This document shows, piece by piece, positions 1 through 9,868 of a stretch of DNA of 64,000 nt (positions within the stretch are counted from its first letter, which is position 1; each line of letters opens with the position of its first letter). This stretch comes from Microbacterium elymi (GTDB lineage: Bacteria; Actinomycetota; Actinomycetes; Actinomycetales; Microbacteriaceae): assembly GCF_021582895.2 (NCBI RefSeq), contig NZ_CP091139.2, positions 806,001-870,000 on the forward strand. Direction: 5' to 3'. Below the pieces are notes generated by a model, which was not told the DNA's origin, searched no databases, and worked only from the letters and a program-made list of their open reading frames with translations. The translations under genes and the position numbers were made by a program.

Positions 1-1218
1 CAAGCGCGGCGACGTCGGGATTCGGCAGCAGCGCCTGGGCGATCACGTCGGCGACCTCAGTGAACTCGACGTCGCCGAACCCGCGGGTGGCCAGCGCCGG
101 CGTGCCGACGCGCAGACCCGATGTCACCATCGGCGGGCGCGGGTCGTTCGGGACCGCGTTGCGGTTCACCGTGATGTGGATGTCGTGCAGCAGGTCCTCG
201 GCCTGCTTGCCGTCGATCTGCGCCTCGCGCAGGTCGACGAGCACCAGGTGCACGTCGGTCCCGCCCGATCGCACGGCGATGCCGGCGGCCGCGACTTCCG
301 GCTTGCGACAGTCGGTCGGCGATGATCCGCGCGCCCGACAGCACGCGCTGCTGGCGCTCGGCGAACTCGGGACTCGCCGCGAGCTTGAAGGCCGTGGCCT
401 TCGCGGCGATCACGTGCATCAGCGGGCCGCCCTGCTGGCCGGGGAACACGGCCGTGTCGATCTTCTTCGCCAGGGCGGCGTCGTTGGTCAGGATGAACCC
501 CGATCGGGGGCCGCCGATCGTCTTGTGCACGGTGGACGAGACCACGTGCGCGTGCGGGACGGGCGAGGGGTGCAGGCCGGCGGCGACCAGACCGGCGAAG
601 TGCGCCATGTCGACCCACAGGATCGCCCCGACCTCGTCGGCGATCGCCCGGAACGCGGCGAAGTCCAGCTGCCGGGGGTAGGCCGACCAGCCCGCGATGA
701 TCACCTTCGGCTTGTGCCCGATGGCCAGACGCCGCACCTCATCCATGTCGATGAGCGAGGTCTCGGGGTCCACCCCGTAGGCGACGATGTCGTAGAGCCG
801 GCCGGAGAAGTTGATCTTCATGCCGTGCGTGAGGTGGCCGCCCTGGTCCAGCGACAGGCCGAGCAGGGTGTCGCCGGGGCGGGCGATGGCATGCAGGCAC
901 GGCGGCGTTGGCGGTCGCGCCCGAGTGCGGCTGGACGTTCGCGTAGGCCGCGCCGAACAGGTCCTTGGCGCGCTGGATCGCCAGCTCCTCGGCGACGTCC
1001 ACCACTTCGCAGCCGCCGTAGTAGCGCCGCCCGGGGTATCCCTCGGCGTACTTGTTGGTCAGCACCGAGCCCTGCGACTGCAGCACCGAGACGGGCACGA
1101 AGTTCTCGGATGCGATCATCTCGAGGTACGAGCGCTGGCGGTCGAGCTCGCGGTCCAGCACTTCGGCGATCTCGGGGTCGACCTCGGCGAGCGGGGCGTT
1201 GAAATAGCGATCGGTCAT
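1..1218 (-). CDS. glyA: Serine hydroxymethyltransferase (3' end outside window)
   Basis: PLP enzyme converting serine and tetrahydrofolate to glycine and methylene-THF in the cytoplasm. The start at 1218 ([17 protein letters not shown]) follows a GAGGAG ribosome site. Family hallmarks are IASENFVP, the tract [24 protein letters not shown], and the PLP-lysine region [13 protein letters not shown]. The C-terminus runs off the left edge. The frame breaks twice, near 895 (GCTGC read as GCCTGC) and near 303 (GCTGC read as GCTTGC). Removing one base at each restores a normal SHMT, so these look like sequencing errors rather than a pseudogene. It is divergent from the hexosaminidase gene; the 200-bp gap shows no riboswitch I can recognise. 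Confidence 0.95.
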
Positions 1219-1400
1219 AGCAGTCTCCTCGACTCGGCAGTCACCGGAACAGCACGGAATTGAGTTCCACATCGGCCCAGGCGTGCGGTCGAATGCCGGT
1301 CGGTCGCTCCCCGGTGGTTGCCCACCTCAACGCCAGTTGCGACATCCCGAGCATAACGGATGTCGCGGTCGGCACGCGTGCCTTGTCGGCGCAATCGGGA

Positions 1401-1420
1401 TTTGTTAGTGTTCCTTACAT
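1401..1420. promoter_or_regulatory. Candidate ROK-repressor operator at hexosaminidase start
   Basis: TTTGTTAGTGTTCCTTACAT ends inside the ATG at 1419. The core TTTGTTAGT-N3-CCTTAC recurs, identical at 15 of 15 fixed positions, at 15394-15411 in front of the ROK repressor gene. It is a weak inverted repeat. A possible -35 (TTGTCG near 1383) lies about 17 bp upstream, which would put the -10 inside this site and transcription start close to the ATG (leaderless). The sharing is seen directly; binding is inferred. Confidence 0.6.
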
Positions 1421-3002
1421 GACTGCCCTGGTGCGCATGACAGCCCTGGTGCCGACTCCGGCCGCGCAGACGACGGATGCCGCGGCCGACCCGTTCGTCC
1501 TGACCGACGCCACTCGCCTGGTGGCGGTGCCCGCGACCCGCGGGACGGCCGAGCTCGCGGCCTCGGCGCTCGCACCCCATGTCGGCCGCACGTTCGAGAT
1601 CGTCGCGGACCGCGACACCCGCCGCGGTGACATCGTCCTGGCGCAGCTCGCCCAGGGAGCGCCCGAGACATACACCCTCATCGTCGACGCCGACGGCGTG
1701 CGCATCACGGGCGGCGATGAGGCCGGGCTGTTCTACGGCGTGCAGACGCTGGTCCAGCTGCTCGCGACATCCGCCGCAGCATTCGCGCAGGCATTTACCG
1801 CAGCATCCACCGGCACGTCCGTCACGATCCCCGCCACCCGGATCGAGGATGCGCCCCGGTACGCGTACCGCGGCGTGATGCTGGACGTGGCCCGTCACTT
1901 CTTCCCGGTCGAGGTGGTCTGCGGCTACATCGACCGCGCCGCCGCCCTGAAGTTCAACGCGCTGCACCTGCACCTCACCGACGACCAGGGCTGGCGGATC
2001 CAGGTGCCGTCCCGGCCGGAGCTGACCGAGCGCGCGTCCGGCTCGGCGGCGAGCGGCGACCCCGGTGGCTTCTACACGACCGAGGACTATGCCCGGATCG
2101 TCGCGCATGCGGCCGCGCGCCACATGGTCGTCGTGCCCGAGATCGACGGCCCGAGCCACACACATGCCATCGGCCTGGCCCACCCCGAGCTGATGGAGCC
2201 GGTCGTGATCACCGACCAGGTCACCGAGGTGGTGGACGCGTTCGGGGGCGGCATCCCCATCCAGGGAGAGCCCTACACCGGCTTCGCCGTCGGATTCTCG
2301 TCGCTGAAGACCCGCTCCGAGCAGACGTATGCGCTGCTCGCGGACGTCTGCCGCGACCTGGCGGCGATGACCCCGGGGCCGTACCTGCACGTGGGCGGAG
2401 ACGAGGCCCTCGGCACCAGCGACGCGGACTTCGCCGAATACATGCGGCGGGTCACGGCGATCGCCGCCGACCTCGGCAAGACCCCGATCGCCTGGCACGA
2501 GGCGGGCGCAGCGGCGGGACTGGCCCCCGGCACGATCGGCCAGTACTGGGGATACGTCTCCCCACCGACGGCATGGACGACAAGGCGCGCGCGTTCCCCG
2601 CCGGTGGCGGACGGGTGATCCTCTCCCCGCCGACGCGGTCTACCTGGACATGAAGTACGACGCCGACAGCCCGCTCGGCCTGACCTGGGCGAACGGCCCG
2701 ACCAGCGTGCGGCGGGCATACGACTGGGAGCCGACCGCGGTGATCGCGGGGCTGGCAGACAGCGACATCCTCGGGGTCGAGGCACCGCTGTGGACCGAGA
2801 CGCTCCGCACCGCCGCCCACCTCGACGCCCAGGCGTTCCCGCGCATCGCGGCGGCCGCCGAGATCGCGTGGTCGCCGGCCGCTGCCCGGAGCGCGCATGG
2901 GCGTCCTTCCGGGAGCGGGTGGGGATGCTGGGGCCGCTGTGGACGGCTGCGGGGATCGGGTTCTTCGCCTCGCCCGAGATCGAGTGGTCGGCGTCCCGGT
3001 GA
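1419..3002 (+). CDS. Beta-N-acetylhexosaminidase, GH20
   Basis: Releases terminal GlcNAc from chitooligosaccharides or peptidoglycan fragments. The GH20 signature LHVGGDEALG carries the catalytic Asp-Glu pair, and LHLHLTDDQGWRIQ is the typical strand region. About 528 residues after correction, with no signal peptide, so probably cytoplasmic and acting on imported chitobiose. Two in-frame ATGs (1419 and 1437) follow the operator; 1419 would suit a leaderless transcript. Three one-base deletions break the frame: C5 read as C4 near 2556 and 2628, and GCTGCCC(C)GG near 2894. Its stop overlaps the nagA start (GTGA), so the two form an operon. Confidence 0.9.
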
Positions 3003-4142
3003 GCGTGGACCGCGTCATCCACTCCGCTCGTCTGATCGACGAGGGGCAGATCACGGACGACGCGTGGGTCGCGATCCGCGACGGACGGGTTGCCGGATGC
3101 GGCACCGGCGACGGCTGGCGCGACCTCGCGCCGCACGAGGCCGACGACGCGGCCGGCGGATGGCTGACTCCCGGCTTCGTCGACATCCATGGGCACGGCG
3201 GCGGCGGGGCGGCGTTCGACGACGGACCGGCCGCGATCGCGACCGCGCGTGCCGTGCACCGTGCGCACGGCACGACCCGTGCGGTCATCTCGCTGGTGAC
3301 CGCGTCGATCGAGGCGATGGCCGAGCGGGCGGCCATGGTGGCCCGATTGGCGGCCGAGGACTCGACGATCCTCGGCTCACACCTGGAGGGTCCGTTCCTG
3401 GATGTCGGGCACAAGGGCGCGCACACCCCGTCGCCTGCGGGCGCCGGATGCGGCATCCCTCGACCGTCTGCTGGATGCGGGCGCCGGCACGATCCGGCAG
3501 CTCACGCTGGCACCGGAGCTGGCCGGCGGCACGGCCGCCATCGGGCGCCTGCGGGCGGCGGGGGTGGCGGTCGCGATCGGGCACACGGACGCCGACGAGA
3601 CGACCGCGGCGGCCGCGTTCGACGCCGGGGCGACGATCCTCACGCACGCGTTCAACACCATGCGCGGCATCCATCACCGCGCCCCCGGACCGGTGGTGGC
3701 CGCGCTGAACGACGAGCGGGTGACGCTGGAGGTGATCGCCGACGGGACGCACGTGCACCCGGACGTGATCCGCCTGCTGACCGCGCGCGCGCCGGGGCGC
3801 GTGGCCCTGATCACCGACGCGATGGCGGCGGCCGGCGCCGCCGACGGGCACTACACGCTCGGCGGGCTGACCGTCTCGGTCGTCGGCGGGCGGGCCCGGC
3901 TGGCCGGCGACGGCGCGATCGCCGGGTCCACGCTCACGCAGGATGCCGCGGTCCGGCTCATGGTGCAGGAGTGCGGGATGCCGCTGCCCGACGCCGTGGC
4001 CGCGGCCACGATCGTGCCGGCCCGCGCGATCGGCGTGTCGGACCGGTTCGGGTCGCTGCGGCCGGAATCGGCCGCCGACGCGGTGCTGCTGGACGACGGC
4101 CTGGGCGTGCGGCGCGTGTGGGTGGACGGCCGGCCGGTCTGA
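2999..4142 (+). CDS. nagA: N-acetylglucosamine-6-phosphate deacetylase
   Basis: Amidohydrolase making GlcN-6-P and acetate from GlcNAc-6-P, feeding NagB (9089-9868). Metal and substrate motifs are GFVDIHGHGGGG near residue 60, SHLEGPFL, THAFNTMRGIHHR and LITDAMAAAG. About 380 residues, as usual for the family. The GTG start at 2999 overlaps the hexosaminidase stop. One break near 3435 (tcgcctgcgg for tcgctgcgg, a GCTGC site) is fixed by removing one C, giving PSLRAPDAASLD. The C-terminus enters a 20-bp tandem repeat that contains the stop codon. Confidence 0.95.
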
Positions 4143-4240
4143 CGCGGCCCGGGCGGGCCTGACGCGGGGCCCGGGCGGGCCTGACGCGGGCCGGGCGGGC
4201 CTGACGCGGGCCGGGCGGGCCTGACGCGGGCCGGGCGGGC
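4139..4240. repeat. GC-rich 20-bp tandem repeat over nagA stop
   Basis: Five tandem copies of ctgacgcgggccgggcgggc. The last three, at 4181-4240, are identical. The copy at 4159-4180 is 22 bp, and the first at 4139-4158 includes the nagA TGA. Each unit carries an in-frame-capable TGA. The array begins the 655-bp gene-free interval 4143-4797. Confidence 0.9.
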
Positions 4241-4315
4241 GGGGCCCGGGCGACGCGCGCCCCGGCTGGTGGAGCGGCCCTGGGCGTGACGGGCCCGGCG
4301 GTGACGCGCCTCGGG

Positions 4316-4385
4316 ATCGTACGATCTGGCCGACTGAACATCATCCTGGGCCGAAATTGATGTGCACTCGGCCAGATCGTACGAT
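4316..4385. repeat. Long imperfect inverted repeat with TCGTACGA cores
   Basis: Left arm 4316-4344, 11-nt spacer, right arm 4356-4385. The outer 18 nt of each arm (TCGGCCAGATCGTACGAT) are perfectly complementary, and the inner parts differ by two substitutions and one gap. The right arm recurs with two substitutions at 27924-27956. No ORF in it looks real. It may be a REP/MITE-like dispersed element, a protein-binding site or a transcript hairpin. Confidence 0.75.
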
Positions 4386-4507
4386 TTCGACGAAGTGGAG
4401 GGGGTGGGCGGGGCCCGCGCTCCCGCCCCCAGGGGCGCGCGGACCCCGACCCTGCCGGGCACCGAGGCGCCCGGCACCTGGCTCCGTTCCCCAGCCGGAC
4501 ACAGGCC

Positions 4508-4545
4508 GAGGGGTGAAAGCGCCGCCCCCGGCGCCATCACCCCTC
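4508..4545. terminator. Hairpin in the nagA-sigma gap
   Basis: Perfect 9-bp arms GAGGGGTGA (4508-4516) and TCACCCCTC (4537-4545) enclose a GC-rich loop that can itself pair (ggcgcc). There is no U-tract. It may terminate transcripts from upstream or be structured leader RNA for the sigma gene. Nothing else identifiable lies between 4386 and 4797. Confidence 0.35.
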
Positions 4546-4797
4546 GTCGGCTGCCTTCGAGGAGCAGCCCCGCTCGTCCTCCGCCCCCCGGTGGAGAACA
4601 AGCCGTCACTTCATGAGACGGACGGATGCCGGATTCATGACGCGACTTCCGGAGAAATCTCGACGAACCTCCGAAACCTCTGGTAAAGCGTGAAAAAGCC
4701 TTCCCCCGGATGGCGCGCGAGGGGCGCCCCCGACAGAATGGGAGACGCGCCGACCGCCCGAGCCGGTGCAGGCATGCTCCGTCTTTCTGGGGGGACG

Positions 4798-6671
4798 ATG
4801 AGAGGTCGACGCGCCGCGGACGCCGCACGCGCCCTGCCGGAGACGGCGGATGCCGACCTGGTCGAGCTGTCCCGCCTCGGCGACGGCGACGCCTTCGCCG
4901 AGCTGTGGCGCCGACACCATGTGTCCGGCCTGGCGGTCGCCCGCTCGGTGACCTCGTCGCTGGATCCGGAAGACCTCGTCCAGGAGGCGTTCACCCGGAT
5001 CTTCCGCACTGTCCAACGCGGCGGCGGGCCCACCGGCTCATTCCGCGCCTACCTGTTCGCCAGCATCCGCAACACCGCCGCCGGCTGGGGCCGCGCCCGG
5101 CACGAGACGCCGTTCGACGAACTGGACGAGCTCGCCGATCCGGCGACCGGCGACGAGGCCGCGAACGATGCCCTCGATCGCGGGCTCACCCATCAGGCGT
5201 TCCGCAGCCTGCCGACTCGGTGGCAGGAAGTGCTCTGGTACGCCGAGATCGAGCAGATGAAGCCGGCCGAGATCGCGCCGCTGCTCGGGATGAAGGCCAA
5301 CGCCGTCGCCCAGCTGGCCGTGCGCGCCCGCGGCGGGCTTGCGCGAGGCGTGGGTGCAGGCGCACCTGCGGTCGGCGGCGGAGGGCTCGGACTGCCAGTG
5401 GACGATCACCCGCCTCGGCGCGTACGCCCGCGGAACGCTCGGCACCCGCGATCGCGGCAAAGTCGACGCGCACCTGCACGACTGCGCGCGGTGCGCGATC
5501 GTGGCCGCCGAGGCGCAGGAGGTCTCGCACCGGCTCGCCCTCGTGCTGCTGCCGTTGACACTGGGCGCCGGAGCCACCGGCTACGCGGCCTGGCTCGAGC
5601 TGGGCTCGCCGGTGGCCGCCGTCGCCGCGATGCCGTCGGCCGTCGTGAAGGGTGCCGTGATCGCCGGCGGAGCCGCCGGGTCCGGAGCCGGGTCCGGAGC
5701 CGCCGGGTCCAGCACCGCCGGGTCCGGGGCAGGTGGTGGCGCGGCCTCCGGCGCGGCATCCGGCTCCGGCGCGGCATCGGGCGCTGCCGGCATCGGCGCG
5801 GGAGCGATCGCGGGACTGGCCGCCGCCGGCGTCCTGATGGCTGCGGCCGTCGCCGTGGGCGCGATCCTCCTGCCGCGCGTGCTCTTCCCGCAGCCCGGGA
5901 GCAGCCGGCTCGAGCAGAGGCGATCGATCCGGCCGCGGCATCCGACACCGCCGCCGAGAAGCCGGATGCCGCGACTCGCGTGCCCGCATCGACCGAGAGT
6001 GCGCCGGTCAGCGGGACGGAGCAGGTCCGCCCTCCGGCATCCGCGCCGGCGCCCGCTGACCAGCCGATCGCTCCGCCCGCAGCGCGCGAACCCTCCCCGG
6101 CCGCGACGGATTCGTCGTCCACCGCGAGCCCCACGCCGACACCGCGCCCCACGCCGACACCGACCCCCGCCCCTACTCCGACTCCGACCCCGACCCCCAC
6201 CCCGACTCCGACCCCGACTCCGACCCCGACGCCCACTCCCACCCTCGGCCTCCCGGATGGCGTCCCCGCGGTCGGGCAGATCACGCGCAGCGAGCGACGT
6301 CCAGTCGACCCCGCGCCTGTACACGCTGACCGTCCCGCTGACCGGCGTGACCGGGTCCACCGTGCGTGCGACGCTCGACAACGGGGTCACGAAGGATGTC
6401 GTCCTCGTCGACGGATCCGGGACCATCACCGTGACCTCCGAGACGAGCTTCGACACCTCCGCGCCATTCGCCGGCGTCACGCTGACGCTTGCGCTACGCC
6501 GCCGGCGACGAGACCGGCGAGCCGCTTCCACTCGACCTCGGCGCCGAATGGGACGCCGCCCCGGACACCAGCACTGTCCCCGACGCCAGCACCGCCCCGG
6601 ACGCCGGCACCGCCCCCGCCGGCACCGCCCCCACCGGCACCGGCCCCGCCGACGTCACCACCGCCGGCTGA
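4798..6671 (+). CDS. ECF sigma factor fused to zinc finger, TM and Pro/Thr tail
   Basis: Region 2 (DLVELSRLGDGDAFAELW; DPEDLVQEAFTRIFRTV) is followed by region 4 (LPTRWQEVLWYAEIEQMKP; EIAPLLGMKANAVAQLAVRAR), a zf-HC2-like H-x3-C-x2-C (HLHDCARC), a TM segment near TLGAGATGYAAWLE, a Gly/Ser/Ala-rich stretch, a second TM, and a (PT)n linker at about 6120-6250. The last part is probably an extracellular domain. About 623 residues after removing insertions near 5340, 6290 and 6490 and one deletion near 5900. It resembles ECF groups with membrane-tethered C-terminal extensions acting as built-in anti-sigma. Start ATG 4798 is preferred over 4690 because region 2 begins shortly after it. No separate anti-sigma gene is adjacent. 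Confidence 0.8.
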
Positions 6672-6735
6672 CCCGCTCCGACGACAGCCGCCGCCCCGCG
6701 GCATCCGCCCTCGGAGCCCCGCGTAGACTGAAGAC

Positions 6736-7110
6736 ATGTCCTCCCCCGACCACGCCGAGCCGGCCCCCGGGACCCGCGCCCCGCTGTCGGCGGTGGATGT
6801 CCTGGCCTTCGTGTGCGAGCTGTTCGCGTTCTTCACCCTGGCCTTCTGGGGTTTCGCCGGCTGGCCGTTCCCATGGAACATCGCGATGGGGCTGGGCCTG
6901 CCGATCGTCGCGATCCTGCTCTGGGCGTTCTTCGTCTCGCCCCGGGCGGTGCTGCGCGTGCACCCGTTCGTGCGCGCGGTGATCGAGCTGCTCGTCTACG
7001 CCGGCGCGACCATCGCCTGGTGGAGCATGGGCCAGGCCTGGGTCGGCCTCGTGTTCGCCGTCGTCGCCGTCACCACGGGCGTGATCGCCGGCCGTCGCCG
7101 GTTCGCATGA
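6736..7110 (+). CDS. YrdB-like (DUF2568) small membrane protein
   Basis: 124 residues with four predicted hydrophobic segments (VLAFVCELFAFFTLAFWGF, MGLGLPIVAILLWAFFV, VIELLVYAGATIAWW, GLVFAVVAVTTGVIAG). Family and length fit YrdB/DUF2568, whose function is unknown. A TAGACT -10-like element ends 8 nt before the ATG, so the message may be nearly leaderless. Its stop overlaps the FAD-oxidase start (ATGA), suggesting translational coupling. The frame is intact. Confidence 0.75.
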   Translation: MSSPDHAEPAPGTRAPLSAVDVLAFVCELFAFFTLAFWGFAGWPFPWNIAMGLGLPIVAILLWAFFVSPRAVLRVHPFVRAVIELLVYAGATIAWWSMGQAWVGLVFAVVAVTTGVIAGRRRFA

Positions 7111-8484
7111 GCCCGGATCGCGCGAGCTCCGAGGTCGCCGACCGGCTGCGCGCGGCCCTGGGCGATCGCGTCGACGTCACCGAAGCCGGCCGTTCCGCCG
7201 TCCGTGCGGACAAGTCGGGCCATGCGGCGGACGGCACGCCGCTGGCGGTCGTGCACGCGGCATCCGTCGACGATGTGCAGCAGACGATGCGGATCGCCTC
7301 GGCCACCGGCACGCCGGTGGTCCCCCGCGGCGCCGGCACCGGCCTGGCCGGCGGCGCCAACACCGGCGCGGGCGAGATCTCGCTGTCGCTTGCGCGGGAT
7401 GGATCGCATCCTGGAGGTGCGCCCCGACGACCTGCTCGCCGTCGTCGAGCCGGGCATCCTCAACGCCGATCTCAACGACGCCCTCGCCGCGGAGGGGGTG
7501 TGGTGGGCGCCGGATCCGGCCAGCCGGTCGATCTCGACCGTGGGCGGCAACATCGCCACCGGCGCCGGCGGCCTGCTGTGCGCGAAATACGGCGTCGTGC
7601 GCGACGCCGTCCTCGCCCTGGACGTGGTGCTGGCCGACGGACGGATGCTGCACCTCGGTCACCGCAGCGTGAAGGGCGTGACCGGCCTCGACCTCACCTC
7701 GCTGTTCATCGGCTCCGAGGGGGTGCTCGGCGTCGTCGTCGGTGCGACGCTGAAGCTGCGCCGGCTCGTACCCGGCACCGTGCACACGATCGCGGCCACG
7801 TTCCCGGATGTGCGCGCGGCGGCCGCGGCATCCTCCGCAGTGACCGCGGCCGGCCTGCAGCCCTCGATCATGGAGCTGATGGATGCCACGTGCCTGGCCG
7901 CCGCACGCCGGCTGCTCGGACTCGACCCGGGCACGGACGACGCGCTGCTGACGATCCAGACCGACGGGGCGGCATCCGCCGCCGAAGCTGACGCGATCGC
8001 GGAGGTGCTGCGGACCGCCGGCGGAGCCGTCGAGGTCTCCGGCGACCCGGACGAGGGCGAGCGGCTGCTCGCGTTGCGCCGGGCGATGCACCCCGCGATG
8101 GAGTCGCTCGGAACCACCCTGATCGAAGACGTGTCGGTGCCGCGCAGCCGCCTGGCCGAGATGTTCGACGAGATCGCGCGGGTGGAGCGCGAGCACGGCG
8201 TCACGATCCCCACGGTCGCGCACGCCGGCGACGGCAATCTGCACCCGAACTTCATCTTCGACGGCCCCGAGGTGCCGGCGCCGATCTGGGATGCCGCCGA
8301 CGACCTCTTCCGCGCCGCGCTGCGGCTGGGCGGCACGCTCACCGGCGAGCACGGCATCGGCGTGCTCAAGCGCCGCTGGCTGGCCGACGAGCTCGGGCAG
8401 GATCAGTGGGACCTGCAGCGGCAGATCAAGGCCGTCTTCGACCCGCACGGGATTCTGAACCCCGGAAAGGTGTTCGCCCCGTGA
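7107..8484 (+). CDS. FAD-binding oxidase, GlcD / D-lactate dehydrogenase type
   Basis: Flavoenzyme of the 2-hydroxyacid oxidase family, about 458 residues. FAD-binding-4 motifs are PRGAGTGLAGGAN and STVGGNIATGAGGLLC. The C-terminal FAD-oxidase_C region has HAGDGNLHPNF and LTGEHGIGVLKRRWL. The substrate (glycolate, D-lactate or another 2-hydroxyacid) cannot be assigned. One extra T in a GCTGCGC site near 7390 breaks the frame; removal gives ISLSLRGMDRILEVRP. It overlaps the upstream YrdB gene and the downstream Nudix gene, so the three are likely co-transcribed. Confidence 0.9.
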
Positions 8485-8892
8485 CTGCGACGATCCGCGT
8501 CAGTGCCGCCGTTGTGATGGATGCCGCCGGCCGCGCCCTGGTGGTGCGCAAGCGCGGCACCGCCTCGTTCATGCAGCCGGGCGGCAAGCCCGAGCCCGGA
8601 GAGTCGGCTGCCGCCGCGCTCGTGCGCGAACTCGAGGAAGAACTGGGTGTGACGACGGATGCCGCGGCCCTGACATCGCTCGGAACCTTCACCGCCGCCG
8701 CGGCCAACGAGCCCGGCCACGACGTCGTGGCCGACGCGTTCGCCCTCACGCTGGATCCCGCCCAGGTCCGGGCCGCCGCCGAGATCGCCGAGCTTGCGCT
8801 GGATCACGCCGGGCGACGCCGGGCATGTGCGACTCGCGCCGCTGAGCCGCGACATCCTGCTCCCCCTCGCCTGGGCCTTCCCGGTCGCCTGA
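8481..8892 (+). CDS. Nudix hydrolase
   Basis: About 136 residues with a full Nudix box (GGKPEPGE...RELEEELGV, fitting GX5EX7REUXEEXGU). Probably hydrolyses a nucleoside-diphosphate-linked substrate; MutT-like housecleaning is possible but not shown. The GTG start overlaps the preceding stop (GTGA). One extra T at a GCTGCGC site near 8795 breaks the end; the corrected C-terminus reads AELRWITPGDAGHVRLAP and stops at 8892. Confidence 0.85.
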
Positions 8893-8900
8893 CCCGCTCG

Positions 8901-8955
8901 CCGCGTCCGCCCGGGCCGGTCCGCCCGGCCGGGCGATCCGCGTCCGCCCGGGCCG
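8901..8955. repeat. Direct 18-bp repeat in convergent intergenic region
   Basis: ccgcgtccgcccgggccg occurs at 8901-8918 and 8938-8955, around cccggccgggc, which can form a short hairpin. It lies between the converging Nudix and nagB genes and may act as a bidirectional terminator. Nothing else is recognisable from 8956 to 9088. Confidence 0.45.
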
Positions 8956-9088
8956 ATCGTGCCGTCAGACGATCGCCGAAACATGGGATCCCTCGCGAAA
9001 TCCAGTGGCAAGTCCCCGGTTTCGCGGCGTATCCCCCGTCTCGGCGATCGCCCGCAGCGCCCGGCCGTGCCGCGGGCGGCGAGGCGCG

Positions 9089-9868
9089 CTACAGGCCCTG
9101 CCAGGCGGGCTTGTTCTCCCAGGCGTGACGGTAGTAGTCGGCCAGGCGCAGGCGGGATGCCGCGGCCTCATCGACCACGACGCTCACCCGCGGGTGCAGC
9201 TGGATCGCCGAACCCGGCAGTGAGGCCGTGAGCGGCCCCTCGACGGCCCCGGCCACCGCCTCGGCCTTGCGCTGGCCGAACGCCAGCAGAACCAGATGGC
9301 GCGCGCGCAGGATCGTGCCCAGTCCCTGGGTGATGCAGTGCATCGGCACCTGATCGATCGAATCGAAGAAGCGCGCGTTGTCGCGCCGCGTCTGCTCGGT
9401 GAGGGTCTTGACCCGCGTGAGGGAGGCGAACGACGAGCCGGGCTCGTTGAAGCCGATGTGCCCGTCGGTGCCGATCCCGAGGATCTGCAGCTCGACGCCC
9501 CCGGCATCCGCGATCGCCCGCTCGTAATCCGCACCGGCGTGCTCGGCGCCGTCGACCGCGCCGTCGGGCGTGCGGATGCGCCGCGGGTCGAGCCCGAGCG
9601 GTTCCACCACCTCGCGCAGGATCACGTTGCGGTAGCTCTGCGGATGCGTCGGGTCGATGCCGACGTACTCGTCCAGGGCGAATCCGCGCACCCGTGACAC
9701 GTCCATGCCCCCCAGCCGCGCGGGCAGCGCCTGGTACACCGGCAGCGGGGTGGACCCGGTCGCCAGGCCGAGGACCACCTCCGGGTCCGCCTGGATCAGC
9801 GATGCGATCTCGTCGGCGACCAGCGCACCGGCGGCGGCTCGATCGGGGACGATGACGACTTCAGCCAT
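9089..9868 (-). CDS. nagB: Glucosamine-6-phosphate deaminase
   Basis: Converts GlcN-6-P to fructose-6-P and ammonia, the last step of GlcNAc catabolism. 259 residues. Motifs are LATGSTPLPVYQAL (phosphate loop), FALDEYVG, and GIGTDGHIGFNEPGSSF, which holds catalytic residues. ATG 9868 overlaps the end of the ROK kinase gene by 8 nt. It is the last gene of the six-gene amino-sugar operon and complements nagA at 2999-4142. The frame is intact. Confidence 0.96.
   Translation of the reverse strand: MAEVVIVPDRAAAGALVADEIASLIQADPEVVLGLATGSTPLPVYQALPARLGGMDVSRVRGFALDEYVGIDPTHPQSYRNVILREVVEPLGLDPRRIRTPDGAVDGAEHAGADYERAIADAGGVELQILGIGTDGHIGFNEPGSSFASLTRVKTLTEQTRRDNARFFDSIDQVPMHCITQGLGTILRARHLVLLAFGQRKAEAVAGAVEGPLTASLPGSAIQLHPRVSVVVDEAAASRLRLADYYRHAWENKPAWQGL

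Noticed and set aside
1219..1418. Riboswitch upstream of glyA
   Set aside because: I saw no conserved core of glycine, THF or SAM riboswitches, and the region is short and shared by two divergent promoters.
4690..4797. Upstream start for the sigma factor at 4690
   Set aside because: The added 36 residues have no sigma-like features; ATG 4798 lies about 17 codons before region 2 as in related proteins.
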